Source: Nocardioides conyzicola
GTDB lineage: Bacteria > Actinomycetota > Actinomycetes > Propionibacteriales > Nocardioidaceae
Assembly: GCF_039543825.1 (NCBI RefSeq)
Contig: NZ_BAABKM010000005.1
Span: 372,001 to 436,000, forward strand
Length of the DNA: 64,000 nt
Direction: 5' to 3'
Under the pieces are notes generated by a model. The model saw only the letters and a list, made by a program, of their open reading frames with translations. It was not told the DNA's origin and did not search any database. Numbering within the stretch: position 1 is the stretch's first letter; every line of letters starts with the position of its first letter. A program made the position numbers and the translations under genes. Positions 42,854 through 51,071 of this stretch are shown one piece after another.

Positions 42854-44863
42854 GTGCAGCACGACGAGCACGGAGATCGGCACGCCCGCGCCGGCGGTGC
42901 CGACGCTGTCGCCGACCCCATGACCGGCCGGGTCCTCGAGCGTCGCTACCGGATCGGGCCGCGTATCGCCCGCGGCGGCATGGCCAGTGTCTACGAGGCC
43001 ACCGACCTCCGCCTCGACCGCACCGTGGCCGTGAAGGTGATGCACCCCGGACTGGGCGACGACAACGAGTTCGCCGAGCGGTTCGTGCGCGAGGCGCGGT
43101 CGGCGGCCCGTCTCTCCCACCCCAACGTGGTCGCGGTCTACGACCAGGGGGACGACGACGGCATCGTCTTCCTGGCGATGGAGCTGATCCCAGGCCACAC
43201 CCTGCGCGACGTGGTCCGCAAGGAGGCCCCGATGTCGCCCGCGCGGGCGCTGGCCCTGATGGAGCCGGTCCTCTCCGCGCTCGCCGCCGCCCACCGCGCC
43301 GGGCTCGTGCACCGCGACATCAAGCCCGAGAACGTCCTCATCGCCGACGACGGCCGGGTCAAGGTCGCGGACTTCGGGCTCGCCAAGGCGATCAGCACCG
43401 ACACCCAGCACACCGCGACCGGCGGCGTGCTCATCGGCACCGTCTCCTACCTGGCCCCCGAGCTCGTCGTCAGCGGCCGCGCCGACGCCCGTGCCGACGT
43501 GTACGCCGCGGGCGTGGTCCTCTACGAGCTCCTCACCGGCGCCAAGCCGCACGAGGGCGAGACCCCGATCCAGGTCGCCTACAAGCACGTCCACGAGGAC
43601 GTGCCGCCGCCGTCGCGGCTCGAGCCCGGCATCCCGGCGTACGTCGACGCACTGGTCGCCCGCGCGACGGCGCGCGACCGCGAGCTGCGGCCCGCCGACG
43701 CCGCCGTGCTGCTGCACCAGGTGCACCGGGTCAGCCACGCGCTCGCCGAGGGCGTGCTCGACGACGCCGACCTGACCGCCGACCTGACGCCGCTGCGCCT
43801 GCAGGTCGAGGCCGTCGAGGCACCGTCGCCCGACGACACGGCTCCCGAGCCGTTCGACCACGTCGAGCTCGCCGCGATGACCGCGCCGATCCGCACGATG
43901 GACCGGCCCCCGCCCGACCGTCCCCGCCCGGCCCGGCCGGCGCCGCCGACGGACCAGCCGCCCGTGGGCCGCCGCTCGCGCAAGGGCCTCGTGCTGCTGC
44001 TCGTCGCCCTGCTGCTCATCGTCGGCGGGGGCGTCGGCGCCTGGTGGTTCCTCGACGGCCGCTACACCTCCACCCCCGGCGTGCTCGGGATGACCCAGAA
44101 GTCGGCCGAGCGCCAGCTCGACGCCGCCGGCCTCGACACCGAGGTCGGCGACCCGGCGTACTCCGAGACCGTCGCCGCGGGTCGCGTCGTCAGCACCGAC
44201 CCCGAGCCGGGCTCGAAGGTGCTCACCGGGGGCACGGTCACGATCGTCCTGTCGCTGGGCAAGGAGCGGTACGACGTACCGAAGCTCAAGGGCCTGACCG
44301 AGGACGAGGCGCAGGACGCGCTCACCGCGACCCACCTCGGCTTCGGCTCCACCACCGAGAAGTGGTCGGACACCGTCGCCGCCGGCATCGTGCTGTCCAG
44401 CTCGCCCAAGGTCGGCACCACCCTGCGACCCGACTCCCCCGTCGACCTCGTCGTCAGCAAGGGACCGCAGCCGGTCAAGCTCCAGGACTGGGTCGGCAAG
44501 GACGCGGACGACGCGCTGGCCTGGTTCAAGGCCAAGGGGCTCAAGGGCAAGGTCACCAAGGAGGAGTACTCCGACGACGTGGCTGACGGCGACGTCATCT
44601 CGATGGACCCGCCCGGTGGCACCACCGTGCACCGCGGCGACGCGGTGTCGATGGTGGTCTCGAAGGGACCCGAGCTGGTCGAGGTACCGTCCGTCCGCGG
44701 CGAGGGTGTCGAGGCCGCGACCCAGAAGCTCGAGGGCCTCGGCTTCAAGGTCGTCACGCAGAACGCCTCGGGGTCGCTCGGCCTCGGGTTCGTGTGGTCC
44801 CAGAGCCCCGGCGGCGGCGACATGGTGGCCCCCGGCTCGACCATCACCCTCTCGCTGATCTGA
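42854..44863 (+). CDS. pknL: PASTA-domain serine/threonine protein kinase (PknL type)
   Basis: 669 residues. The kinase domain (about 31-295) has IARGGMASVYEA, the ATP lysine K61 in VAVKVMHP, HRDIKPENVLI with catalytic D155, DFG at 173-175 and GTVSYLAPE. A Pro-rich linker leads to one TM helix (about 377-399) and four PASTA repeats (about 400-669) that bind muropeptides or lipid II outside the cell. The GTG at 42854 is 6 nt after AGGAGG, which decides the start. Position next to Rv2175c indicates PknL. Confidence 0.95.
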   Translation: MQHDEHGDRHARAGGADAVADPMTGRVLERRYRIGPRIARGGMASVYEATDLRLDRTVAVKVMHPGLGDDNEFAERFVREARSAARLSHPNVVAVYDQGDDDGIVFLAMELIPGHTLRDVVRKEAPMSPARALALMEPVLSALAAAHRAGLVHRDIKPENVLIADDGRVKVADFGLAKAISTDTQHTATGGVLIGTVSYLAPELVVSGRADARADVYAAGVVLYELLTGAKPHEGETPIQVAYKHVHEDVPPPSRLEPGIPAYVDALVARATARDRELRPADAAVLLHQVHRVSHALAEGVLDDADLTADLTPLRLQVEAVEAPSPDDTAPEPFDHVELAAMTAPIRTMDRPPPDRPRPARPAPPTDQPPVGRRSRKGLVLLLVALLLIVGGGVGAWWFLDGRYTSTPGVLGMTQKSAERQLDAAGLDTEVGDPAYSETVAAGRVVSTDPEPGSKVLTGGTVTIVLSLGKERYDVPKLKGLTEDEAQDALTATHLGFGSTTEKWSDTVAAGIVLSSSPKVGTTLRPDSPVDLVVSKGPQPVKLQDWVGKDADDALAWFKAKGLKGKVTKEEYSDDVADGDVISMDPPGGTTVHRGDAVSMVVSKGPELVEVPSVRGEGVEAATQKLEGLGFKVVTQNASGSLGLGFVWSQSPGGGDMVAPGSTITLSLI

Positions 44864-44881
44864 GGCAGGCCCGGAGAAGCC

Positions 44882-45451
44882 GTGCACGAGCCCACCCAGA
44901 CAGCGGTGATCATCCCGGTCGGTGCGGCTGAGGCAGCGGTTTCCAAGCACCGGATCCGCCTCGACCTCGCCGCGAGCTGGGGAGTGCCCGCCCACGTCAC
45001 CGTGGTGTTCCCCTTCCTTCCTCCGTCGGAGGTGGACCACGACGTCGTGAGCCGTCTGGCCGGAGTGTTCGCAGCAGCGTCCACCTTCGTCTGCTCGTTC
45101 GAGACGTGTGAGTGGTTCGGCGACGACGTGCTGTGGCTGGCGCCGGATCGCGATCAGCAGTTCCGCGACCTCACTGTCCGTGTTGTCTCGGAGTTCCCGG
45201 ACTATCCGCCGTACGGCGGCCAGTTCGATGACGTGGTCCCGCACCTGACCGTGGGTGAGTCGCAGTACGGCACCGTTGCCGAGCTCAGGGCTGCTGCCGC
45301 CGACGTCAGCAGCCAGCTTCCGATCGCAGCACGCATCGACCACGCCCTGCTCGTCGCGGGCACGGACCGGCCGGGAACGTGGCACACCCTGGCCCGACTG
45401 CCGCTCGGCGCCGCCAGCCGGGCGTCCGTGGTCCGATCGGACTGTGGTTGA
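44882..45451 (+). CDS. 2H phosphoesterase (2'-5' RNA ligase-like)
   Basis: 189 residues. Two HxTV/HxT motifs, AHVTVVF (about residue 38) and PHLTVGE (about residue 123), form the active site of the LigT/CPDase superfamily. Members open 2',3'-cyclic phosphates or join RNA 2'-5'. The base composition is less GC-rich than flanking genes. It starts 18 bp after pknL. Its TGA lies inside a strong hairpin. Confidence 0.85.
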   Translation: MHEPTQTAVIIPVGAAEAAVSKHRIRLDLAASWGVPAHVTVVFPFLPPSEVDHDVVSRLAGVFAAASTFVCSFETCEWFGDDVLWLAPDRDQQFRDLTVRVVSEFPDYPPYGGQFDDVVPHLTVGESQYGTVAELRAAAADVSSQLPIAARIDHALLVAGTDRPGTWHTLARLPLGAASRASVVRSDCG

Positions 45452-45482
45452 TCCGACGCACCCAGTGCATCGGATCAACCAC
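45442..45482 (+). terminator. Strong terminator hairpin containing the 2H phosphoesterase stop codon
   Basis: Arms of 14 bp are perfect (TGTGGTTGATCCGA at 45442-45455, TCGGATCAACCACA at 45469-45482). A C/A mismatch and a further GCAC/GTGC 4-bp stem close a 3-nt CCA loop. The stop codon is at 45449-45451, so the last codons are in the stem. Confidence 0.8.
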
Positions 45483-45532
45483 ACTCCCGACGAGGAGGCT
45501 CGACCCGCCGCGTGGCCCCGGGCAGGTCGAGG

Positions 45533-45538
45533 ATATTT
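45533..45538 (+). promoter_or_regulatory. Leaderless promoter -10 of nfo (TATTTT)
   Basis: TATTTT, unusual AT-richness for this gap, ends 7 nt before the GTG start of nfo. No ribosome site is present, so the mRNA is probably leaderless. The rest of the gap after the terminator is unremarkable. Confidence 0.6.
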
Positions 45539-45545
45539 TGCAGCT

Positions 45546-46430
45546 GTGTCCGATCCCGCTGCTCGCAACCCGATCGGAACCCATGTCCTGGTCGGCAAGG
45601 GGCTCGTCGACGGGGCGGTGGCGAACGCCGACGACGCCGGCTGCGAGACCTTCCAGATCTTCGTGGGCAACCCGCGCGGCTGGGCGCTGAGCGCCGGGAA
45701 GCCCGCCGAGGACGCCCGCTTCCGCGACCTCATGGCCGAGCGCGGCACGCGGGTCTTCATCCACTCGCCCTACCTCGTCAACCTCGGCTCGCCGACCCCG
45801 GCGACGTACGAGCGGTCGGTCGCCTCGGTCGCCCACAACCTGAAGCGGGCCGCCGAGATCGGGGCCGAGGGCGTGGTCGTGCACACCGGCTCGTACGTCT
45901 TGCCTGGAAATGGGCCGAGCGCTGACGACTCGCAGGCGATGCGGCAGGTGCGCGAGGGACTGCTGCCGATCCTGGACGCGATCGCCGACGACGCCGCCCC
46001 GTGGCTGCTCCTCGAGCCCACCGCCGGTCAGGGCCGGTCGCTGTGCGCCGGCGTCGAGGACCTCGCGCCGTACCTCGCCGCCCTCGACCACCACCCCAAG
46101 GCCGGGATCTGCCTCGACACCTGCCACGTGTTCGCGGCCGGCGCGCCGCTCGACGAGCCCGGCGGCGCGACCGCGACGGTCGACCGCATCGTCGAGATCG
46201 GCGGGCCGGGACGGCTGCGGCTGATCCACGCCAACGACTCGATGGACGTCCGTGGGGCGTTCAAGGACCGGCACCAGAAGATCGGTGACGGCTACATCGG
46301 CACGGAGGCGTTCGCCGAGCTCTTCGCCCACCCGGCCACCGACGGAGTGCCCTTCATCCTCGAGACACCCGGCTCCCGCGGCGCCGACGACCCGGACATC
46401 CCGCTGCTCAAGAAGCTCCGCGCGCAGTGA
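45546..46430 (+). CDS. nfo: Endonuclease IV (AP endonuclease)
   Basis: 294 residues. The TIM barrel and trinuclear zinc motifs are visible: FQIFVGNPRGW, FIHSPYLVNLGS, VVVHTGSY, LLEPTAGQG (Glu ligand), GICLDTCHVFAAG, LIHANDSMD and DRHQKIGDGYIG. It cleaves the backbone 5' to abasic sites in base excision repair. GTG at 45546 fits the leaderless promoter. The stop overlaps the start of the EamA gene (GTGA). Confidence 0.95.
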   Translation: MSDPAARNPIGTHVLVGKGLVDGAVANADDAGCETFQIFVGNPRGWALSAGKPAEDARFRDLMAERGTRVFIHSPYLVNLGSPTPATYERSVASVAHNLKRAAEIGAEGVVVHTGSYVLPGNGPSADDSQAMRQVREGLLPILDAIADDAAPWLLLEPTAGQGRSLCAGVEDLAPYLAALDHHPKAGICLDTCHVFAAGAPLDEPGGATATVDRIVEIGGPGRLRLIHANDSMDVRGAFKDRHQKIGDGYIGTEAFAELFAHPATDGVPFILETPGSRGADDPDIPLLKKLRAQ

Positions 46431-47320
46431 CCGCGTCGCGCCGTACCTCTCTGCTCGCGACCGCCGCCCTCCTCAGCGTCACCGCCTGCTGGGGCAGCAC
46501 CTTCTTCCTGATCCACGACCTGGTCGAGCGGGTGCCGCCCGTCGACTTCCTGGCGCTGCGGTTCTCGATCGCCGCCGTCCTGCTGCTCCTCGTCGCACCG
46601 AAGGCGCTGCTGCGCCTCTCCCCCGCGGCACGCCGGCGGGCGCTCGTGCTCGGCGCTCTGTACGGCGTCGCGCAGATCATGCAGACGGTCGGCCTGGCCC
46701 ACACCCCGGCCAGCGTGTCCGGCTTCATCACCGGGATGTACGTCGTGGCCACGCCACTCCTCGCCGCCGTGCTGCTGCGCAACCGGATCACCCGGCTGAC
46801 GTGGGCGGCCGTGCTGCTGGCCTTCGCGGGCCTGGCCGTGCTGACGCTCGACGGGTTCTCGATCGGGTACGGCGAGGCGCTCACGTTCGTGGCCGCGCTG
46901 CTCTACGCGCTGCACATCGTCGGGCTCGGCGCCTGGTCCCAGCCCGGCGACGCGGTCGGGATGTCGATCCTGCAGATCATCGTGGTCGCCGTGATCTGCC
47001 TGGTCGCCAGCGCGCCGCACGGCATCGTGCTGCCCGACAACGGCCGGGACTGGGCCTCGGTCGTCTACATGGCGGTCTTCCCGGCCGCGCTCGCGCTGCT
47101 GGCGCAGACGTGGGCGCAGGCGCACCTGCCGGCGACGCGGACCGCGATCGTGATGAGCATGGAGCCGGTGTTCGCGGCGCTCTTCGCGGTCTGGTTCGGC
47201 GGCGAGTCGATGACGGTGCGCATGGTGTCGGGCGGCCTGATGGTCCTCGCCGCCATGCTCATCGTCGAGATCGGCCCGCGTCGCAAGATCGAGGCCGAGG
47301 TCCCGCACATCGCGGTGTGA
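46427..47320 (+). CDS. DMT/EamA-family transporter
   Basis: 297 residues with ten TM helices in two EamA repeats. The first begins ACWGSTFFLIHDLVERVPPVDFLALRF; the second has a PVFAALFAVWFGGESMT motif. It probably exports a metabolite or amino acid; substrate unknown. Translationally coupled to nfo and followed by its own hairpin terminator. Confidence 0.9.
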   Translation: MTASRRTSLLATAALLSVTACWGSTFFLIHDLVERVPPVDFLALRFSIAAVLLLLVAPKALLRLSPAARRRALVLGALYGVAQIMQTVGLAHTPASVSGFITGMYVVATPLLAAVLLRNRITRLTWAAVLLAFAGLAVLTLDGFSIGYGEALTFVAALLYALHIVGLGAWSQPGDAVGMSILQIIVVAVICLVASAPHGIVLPDNGRDWASVVYMAVFPAALALLAQTWAQAHLPATRTAIVMSMEPVFAALFAVWFGGESMTVRMVSGGLMVLAAMLIVEIGPRRKIEAEVPHIAV

Positions 47321-47345
47321 CGCATCCGCATCGCGGGCGGATGCG
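47321..47345 (+). terminator. Terminator of the nfo-EamA operon
   Basis: 9-bp perfect arms CGCATCCGC (47321-47329) and GCGGATGCG (47337-47345) with a 7-nt loop start immediately after the EamA stop codon. Confidence 0.7.
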
Positions 47346-47366
47346 GGGTGCCACCGCCGGGGCGCG

Positions 47367-47372
47367 TATGCT
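47367..47372 (+). promoter_or_regulatory. -10 of the DAHP synthase leader transcript (TATGCT)
   Basis: TATGCT is followed by 6 nt and a GTG at 47379, placing the start codon of the 20-codon leader ORF at the predicted transcription start. Confidence 0.55.
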
Positions 47373-47378
47373 CGCCAC

Positions 47379-47441
47379 GTGGCACTCACCTATTCGTTTG
47401 GACACCTGCCGGGAGCACCCGTGCAGGCCGTCGTCGTCTAG
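47379..47441 (+). CDS. Putative leader peptide upstream of aroF (20 aa)
   Basis: GTG-started ORF of 20 codons reading M-ALTYSFGHLPGAPVQAVVV then TAG. It contains adjacent Tyr and Phe codons (Tyr5, Phe7). It fits the leaderless promoter just upstream and is followed by a hairpin and then the DAHP synthase gene, the layout of a ribosome-sensed aromatic amino-acid attenuator. Only two regulatory codons is few for classical attenuation, so the mechanism is uncertain. Confidence 0.5.
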   Translation: MALTYSFGHLPGAPVQAVVV

Positions 47442-47459
47442 GCAGCCTCCACACCGTCC

Positions 47460-47487
47460 AACGCCCCCGGTCACTCCGCGGGGCGTT
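47460..47487 (+). terminator. Attenuator-like hairpin before aroF
   Basis: AACGCCCCCGG (47460-47470) pairs with CCGCGGGGCGTT (47476-47487) through an 8-bp and a 3-bp stem with a one-base bulge and a 5-nt loop. It lies 19 nt after the leader peptide stop and 55 nt before the aroF ATG, where a leader-controlled terminator is expected. Confidence 0.55.
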
Positions 47488-47541
47488 CTGCATGTCTGGG
47501 CCCCTCGGCGTGGCCGACTCTGCACCGAAAGAGGAACCATC

Positions 47542-48591
47542 ATGGTCGTCGTCATGTCCCCCGAGGCCACCGAGGAGGACGTCGCCCGCGTCGTCGCCCG
47601 CGTCGAGGCCGTCGGCGGGGAGGCCTTCGTGAGCAAGGGGGTCGTCCGCACCATCATCGGTCTGGTCGGCGACCTCGACTCCTTCCACCACCTCAACCTG
47701 CGCGCGATGCACGGCGTCGCCGACGTGCACCGCATCTCGGACCCATACAAGCTCGTCAGCCGCCAGCACCACAAGGACCGGTCGACGGTCTGGGTCGGTC
47801 GTCCCGGCCACCAGGTGCCGATCGGCCCCGACACGGTGACCTTCATCGCCGGCCCGTGCGCCGTCGAGTCCGCGCAGCAGACCCTCGAGGCCGCGCAGAT
47901 GGCCAAGTCGGCCGGCGCGACCATCCTGCGCGGCGGCGCCTACAAGCCGCGCACCTCGCCGTACGCCTTCCAGGGCCTCGGCGTCGCCGGGCTGGAGATC
48001 CTCGCCGACGTGCGGGAGGCCACCGGCCTGCCGGTCGTCACCGAGGTCGTCGACGCGCGCGACGTCACCGTGGTGGCGGAGTACGCCGACATGCTGCAGA
48101 TCGGCACCCGCAACATGGCCAACTTCGGGCTGCTGCAGGCGGCCGGCGAGTCCGGCAAGCCGGTGCTGCTCAAGCGCGGCATGACCGCGACCATCGAGGA
48201 GTGGCTGATGGCGGCGGAGTACATCGCCCAGCGCGGCAACCTCGACATCGTGCTGTGCGAGCGCGGGATCCGGACCTTCGAGCCCGCGACCCGCAACACC
48301 CTCGACATCTCCGCGGTGCCGGTCGTCCAGGCGACCAGTCACCTGCCGATCATCGTCGACCCCTCGCACGCGGCCGGTCTCAAGGAGCTCGTGGTGCCGC
48401 TGTCGCGGGCCGCGATCGCGGTCGGCGCCGACGGCGTGATCGTCGACGTCCACCCCAACCCGGAGGCCGCGCTCTGCGACGGCCCGCAGGCACTGGAGGG
48501 ACCGGAGCTGCGCGAGCTGGCGCAGGCGATGCGGCTCTTCCCGAAGCTGCTCGGCCGGGAAGCGGCTCGGGCGCCGGAGCCCGCCGTCTGA
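47542..48591 (+). CDS. aroF: 3-deoxy-7-phosphoheptulonate synthase, type I (AroF)
   Basis: 349 residues. An N-terminal ACT-like ferredoxin-fold domain (about 1-70, VVVMSPEATEEDVARVVARV) is followed by the KDO8PS/DAHPS barrel with FIAGPCAVES, RGGAYKPRTSPYAFQG, DMLQIGTRNMANF, KPVLLKRGM and IIVDPSHAAG. It condenses PEP and erythrose-4-phosphate, the first shikimate step; the N-domain suggests feedback by Tyr or prephenate. The ATG follows GAGGA. A type II enzyme is encoded 2.5 kb downstream. Confidence 0.95.
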   Translation: MVVVMSPEATEEDVARVVARVEAVGGEAFVSKGVVRTIIGLVGDLDSFHHLNLRAMHGVADVHRISDPYKLVSRQHHKDRSTVWVGRPGHQVPIGPDTVTFIAGPCAVESAQQTLEAAQMAKSAGATILRGGAYKPRTSPYAFQGLGVAGLEILADVREATGLPVVTEVVDARDVTVVAEYADMLQIGTRNMANFGLLQAAGESGKPVLLKRGMTATIEEWLMAAEYIAQRGNLDIVLCERGIRTFEPATRNTLDISAVPVVQATSHLPIIVDPSHAAGLKELVVPLSRAAIAVGADGVIVDVHPNPEAALCDGPQALEGPELRELAQAMRLFPKLLGREAARAPEPAV

Positions 48592-48631
48592 GGCATGCCC
48601 TAATCTGTCGCCCGGAACCGGAGGTAGACGG

Positions 48632-49573
48632 ATGACGGACTGCGCCCAGTGCGGCCACGAGCTCGGCGTCGGCCGCTACTGCACCAACTGCGGTCACCCG
48701 GTCGACGCCCCCGCCGACACCGCCGTCGCGCCCGCTGCACCGGACGAGTGGCGCACCGACACCGCCGAACGCCCCACCTCGCCGGCGGCAGCGCCGCCGC
48801 CACCGGCAGCACCACCGGCACCGCCCCCCGCCTGGACGCCACCGCCGGCACCCCGGTTCCCGTTGTTCGCCGACGAGGTGGACGAGCCCGACCGGCCCGT
48901 CGCGCCGTCGACGCACCGCCGCCGCTCGCGGCTGGGCGCCGGCTGGGCGGCGTTGCTGGTCGTGCTGGCGATGGCCGTCGCGCTCAGCGCCTGGCTGCTG
49001 CTGACCGCCGACGACGACGAGCCGATCGGGGCGTCGGACCCGACGAGCAGTGCGCCCGCCACCAGCGAGAAGCCGGACCCCACCCCGGACAAGCCGTCGT
49101 CCGCAGCGCCCACCGGGCTCACCGCCGAGAGCCAGGTGACGGTCCCCGAGGTGGCCGCCCCGGGCAAGGACGTCTCCGGCAAGCCGGTCGACTACGAGGG
49201 CACCAACATGCTGGACGGCGTGCCGGAGACCTGCTGGCGGATGCCTGGCGACGGCACCGGCGAGGAGATCGTGGTGACGCTGCCGACGGAGACGCGGCTG
49301 CGCTCGGTGGGCCTGATCAACGGCTACGCCAAGAAGGGCGGCGACGTCGACTGGTACCACGGCAACCGGCGCATCGAGCAGGTCGAGTGGGTCTTCGACG
49401 ACGGGACGACGGTCCCGCAGACGCTCGGCGACACGCCCGCGGTGCAGTCGCTGGACGTCGACGTCACGACCACCACGATCACGCTGCGCCTGGTCAAGGT
49501 CACCGCGCCGGGCACGGGATCCTCGCGGCGCGACTTCACCGCGATCAGCGACCTGGTGTTCGTGCCCCGCTGA
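48632..49573 (+). CDS. Zinc-ribbon membrane protein with C-terminal glycan-binding-like domain
   Basis: 313 residues. An N-terminal zinc ribbon CAQCGHELGVGRYCTNCG (C4-C7-C18-C21 pattern) is followed by a Pro/Ala linker, one TM helix (about 108-128), an acidic Ser/Thr/Pro spacer and a beta-sandwich-like C-domain (about 165-313) with LDGVPETCWRMPGDGTGEEI, resembling the NADase-type glycan-binding fold. TAATCT (48601-48606) and GGAGGT before the ATG give a normal promoter and ribosome site. It may sense or bind the wall; no enzyme motif. Confidence 0.75.
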   Translation: MTDCAQCGHELGVGRYCTNCGHPVDAPADTAVAPAAPDEWRTDTAERPTSPAAAPPPPAAPPAPPPAWTPPPAPRFPLFADEVDEPDRPVAPSTHRRRSRLGAGWAALLVVLAMAVALSAWLLLTADDDEPIGASDPTSSAPATSEKPDPTPDKPSSAAPTGLTAESQVTVPEVAAPGKDVSGKPVDYEGTNMLDGVPETCWRMPGDGTGEEIVVTLPTETRLRSVGLINGYAKKGGDVDWYHGNRRIEQVEWVFDDGTTVPQTLGDTPAVQSLDVDVTTTTITLRLVKVTAPGTGSSRRDFTAISDLVFVPR

Positions 49574-49584
49574 CGCGGCGTCAG
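49570..49584. terminator. Small bidirectional palindrome joining two convergent stop codons
   Basis: CTGACGC and GCGTCAG around one base contain the plus-strand TGA (49571-49573) and the minus-strand TGA (49583-49581). Short but perfectly placed to end both transcripts. Confidence 0.4.
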
Positions 49585-49880
49585 CAGCCGAGGTCGTCGC
49601 GCAGCTTCTTCTGCTGCTTGTCGTAGCTGTCGTCCCCGGAGCTCTCGGTGTCGTCGTAGAACGCGCAGTAGATCGTCTTCGTCTGGCCCCGGTCCTGGTG
49701 CGTCTCCCAGGCGCCGACCCCGCTGAAGACCGCCGTCGCCACGGCCGCGACCGCGATCACCTGCAGGAGCAGACGCTTGGACCGTTCCGGGTCCTGCGGC
49801 CTCGCCGCCTTCGGCGGCCTGGGCGGCTTCGCCGACCCGATGCTGTCCTCGACCGACATTCCGTCCCGAGCGTCTTCCAT
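49581..49880 (-). CDS. Small single-TM hypothetical protein
   Basis: 99 residues. A charged Pro/Lys-rich N-terminus, one TM helix (about 37-58) and a polar exported tail with two cysteines (YCAFYDDTE and the final Cys). No family recognised. It is downstream of the threonine aldolase gene, 9 bp after its stop, and may be cotranscribed. Confidence 0.6.
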   Translation of the reverse strand: MEDARDGMSVEDSIGSAKPPRPPKAARPQDPERSKRLLLQVIAVAAVATAVFSGVGAWETHQDRGQTKTIYCAFYDDTESSGDDSYDKQQKKLRDDLGC

Positions 49881-49889
49881 GACTGGAGG

Positions 49890-50882
49890 CTAGAGCCCCC
49901 CGAGCACCGTGGCCGCCTTTTCCGCGTCGGCGCGCGTGATGTCGAGGTGCGTGACCAGGCGGACGGCCGTCGGGCCCACCAGCGACACGATGACGCCCTG
50001 CTCGCGGGCGGCGACGACGTACGCCGCGGCGTCCGAGCGCTGGACGACCACGATGTTGGTGTCCACCCCCGCCGGGTCGACGCCGCAGGCCTCGGCGATC
50101 AGCCGGGCGTGGGCGTGGTCGTCGGCCAGCCGCTCGACGTGGTGGTCCAGCGCGTGCAGCCCGGCGGCGGCCAGGATGCCGGCCTGCCGCATGCCGCCCC
50201 CCATCCGCTTGCGCCAGATCCGGGACTCGGCGATCGCGTCGGCCGAGCCGACCATCAGCGAGCCGACGGGGGCGCCCAGGCCCTTGGACAGGCAGACCGC
50301 CAGCACGTCGGCGACCGCGCCGTACTCCGCGAGCGGGGTCCCGGTGGCGACGTGCGCGTTCCAGATCCGGGCGCCGTCCATGTGCACGGCGACACCGACG
50401 CCCGTGGCGTACTCGCGCAGGTCCCGCAGGTCCTCGATCGGCAGCACCGCGCCGCCGGCGAAGTTGTGGGTGTTCTCGACGGCGATCGCGGCTGTCTGCA
50501 CGAAGAACGGGCCCATGTCGGGGGCGAGGATCGTCCGGATGGTCGTCAGGTCGACCTGCCCGCGCGGGTGGATCCAGGTGCGCATCGTGACGCCGGAGTA
50601 GGCACCGTGGGCGCCGAGCTCGGCTCGCGCGATGTGGGCGCTGGCCTCGCAGAGCACCTCCTGACCGGGTGCGACGAGCGAGCGGACGGCGAGCACGTTG
50701 GCCATCGAGCCGGTCGGCGTGAACATCGCCGCCTCGTGGCCGAACAGCCCCGCCACCCGCTCCTCGAGCAGCGTGACGGTCGGGTCCTCGCCGTACACGT
50801 CGTCGCCCACCTCGGCGCGGGCCATCGCGGTCCGCATCGCCTCGGTCGGCTTGGTCAGGGTGTCGCTGCGCAGGTCGATCAC
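49890..50882 (-). CDS. Low-specificity L-threonine aldolase
   Basis: 330 residues of the fold-type I PLP family. Motifs include [12 protein letters not shown] at the N-terminus, [34 protein letters not shown] (Asp binding the PLP nitrogen) and the Schiff-base lysine in [12 protein letters not shown]. It splits L-threonine or allo-threonine to glycine and acetaldehyde. GTG or ATG at 50882 sits 189 bp after the type II DAHP synthase stop, with palindromes between. Confidence 0.92.
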   Translation of the reverse strand: MIDLRSDTLTKPTEAMRTAMARAEVGDDVYGEDPTVTLLEERVAGLFGHEAAMFTPTGSMANVLAVRSLVAPGQEVLCEASAHIARAELGAHGAYSGVTMRTWIHPRGQVDLTTIRTILAPDMGPFFVQTAAIAVENTHNFAGGAVLPIEDLRDLREYATGVGVAVHMDGARIWNAHVATGTPLAEYGAVADVLAVCLSKGLGAPVGSLMVGSADAIAESRIWRKRMGGGMRQAGILAAAGLHALDHHVERLADDHAHARLIAEACGVDPAGVDTNIVVVQRSDAAAYVVAAREQGVIVSLVGPTAVRLVTHLDITRADAEKAATVLGGL

Positions 50883-50969
50883 GTGGTCTTGACTACCACG
50901 ACGGGCGACCAGACCGACGTGGCGGACCCCCGACGGTGCGCCCCGCGTCGACCCGTGGCAGCCGACCTT

Positions 50970-51011
50970 GGACGATGGAGCTCACGCTTGGACGACAAAG
51001 CTTCATCGTCC
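50970..51011. repeat. Imperfect inverted and direct repeat next to the 32-bp palindrome
   Basis: CTTGGACGA occurs twice (about 50968 and 50988) and GGACGATG (50970-50977) is complementary to CATCGTCC (51004-51011). It adjoins the palindrome that follows, so the two form one composite intergenic repeat. Confidence 0.5.
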
Positions 51012-51015
51012 GAGC

Positions 51016-51047
51016 GGGAGTTTCATCGGCCGGCCGATGAAACTCCC
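51016..51047. repeat. 32-bp perfect palindrome, same family as the one before ftsZ
   Basis: Arms GGGAGTTTCATCGG (51016-51029) and CCGATGAAACTCCC (51034-51047) around CCGG. The 14-4-14 geometry and core GTTTCAYCGG/CCGRTGAAAC equal those of the hairpin at 13341-13372. It lies 25 bp after the type II DAHP synthase stop, where it may also terminate. Confidence 0.8.
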
Positions 51048-51071
51048 CCGGAAGCCGCCCCTGCCGGGCCG

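Noticed and set aside
42776..45760. 994-codon minus-strand frame opposite pknL
   Set aside because: Shadow of the kinase; runs through the terminator and the divergent promoter.
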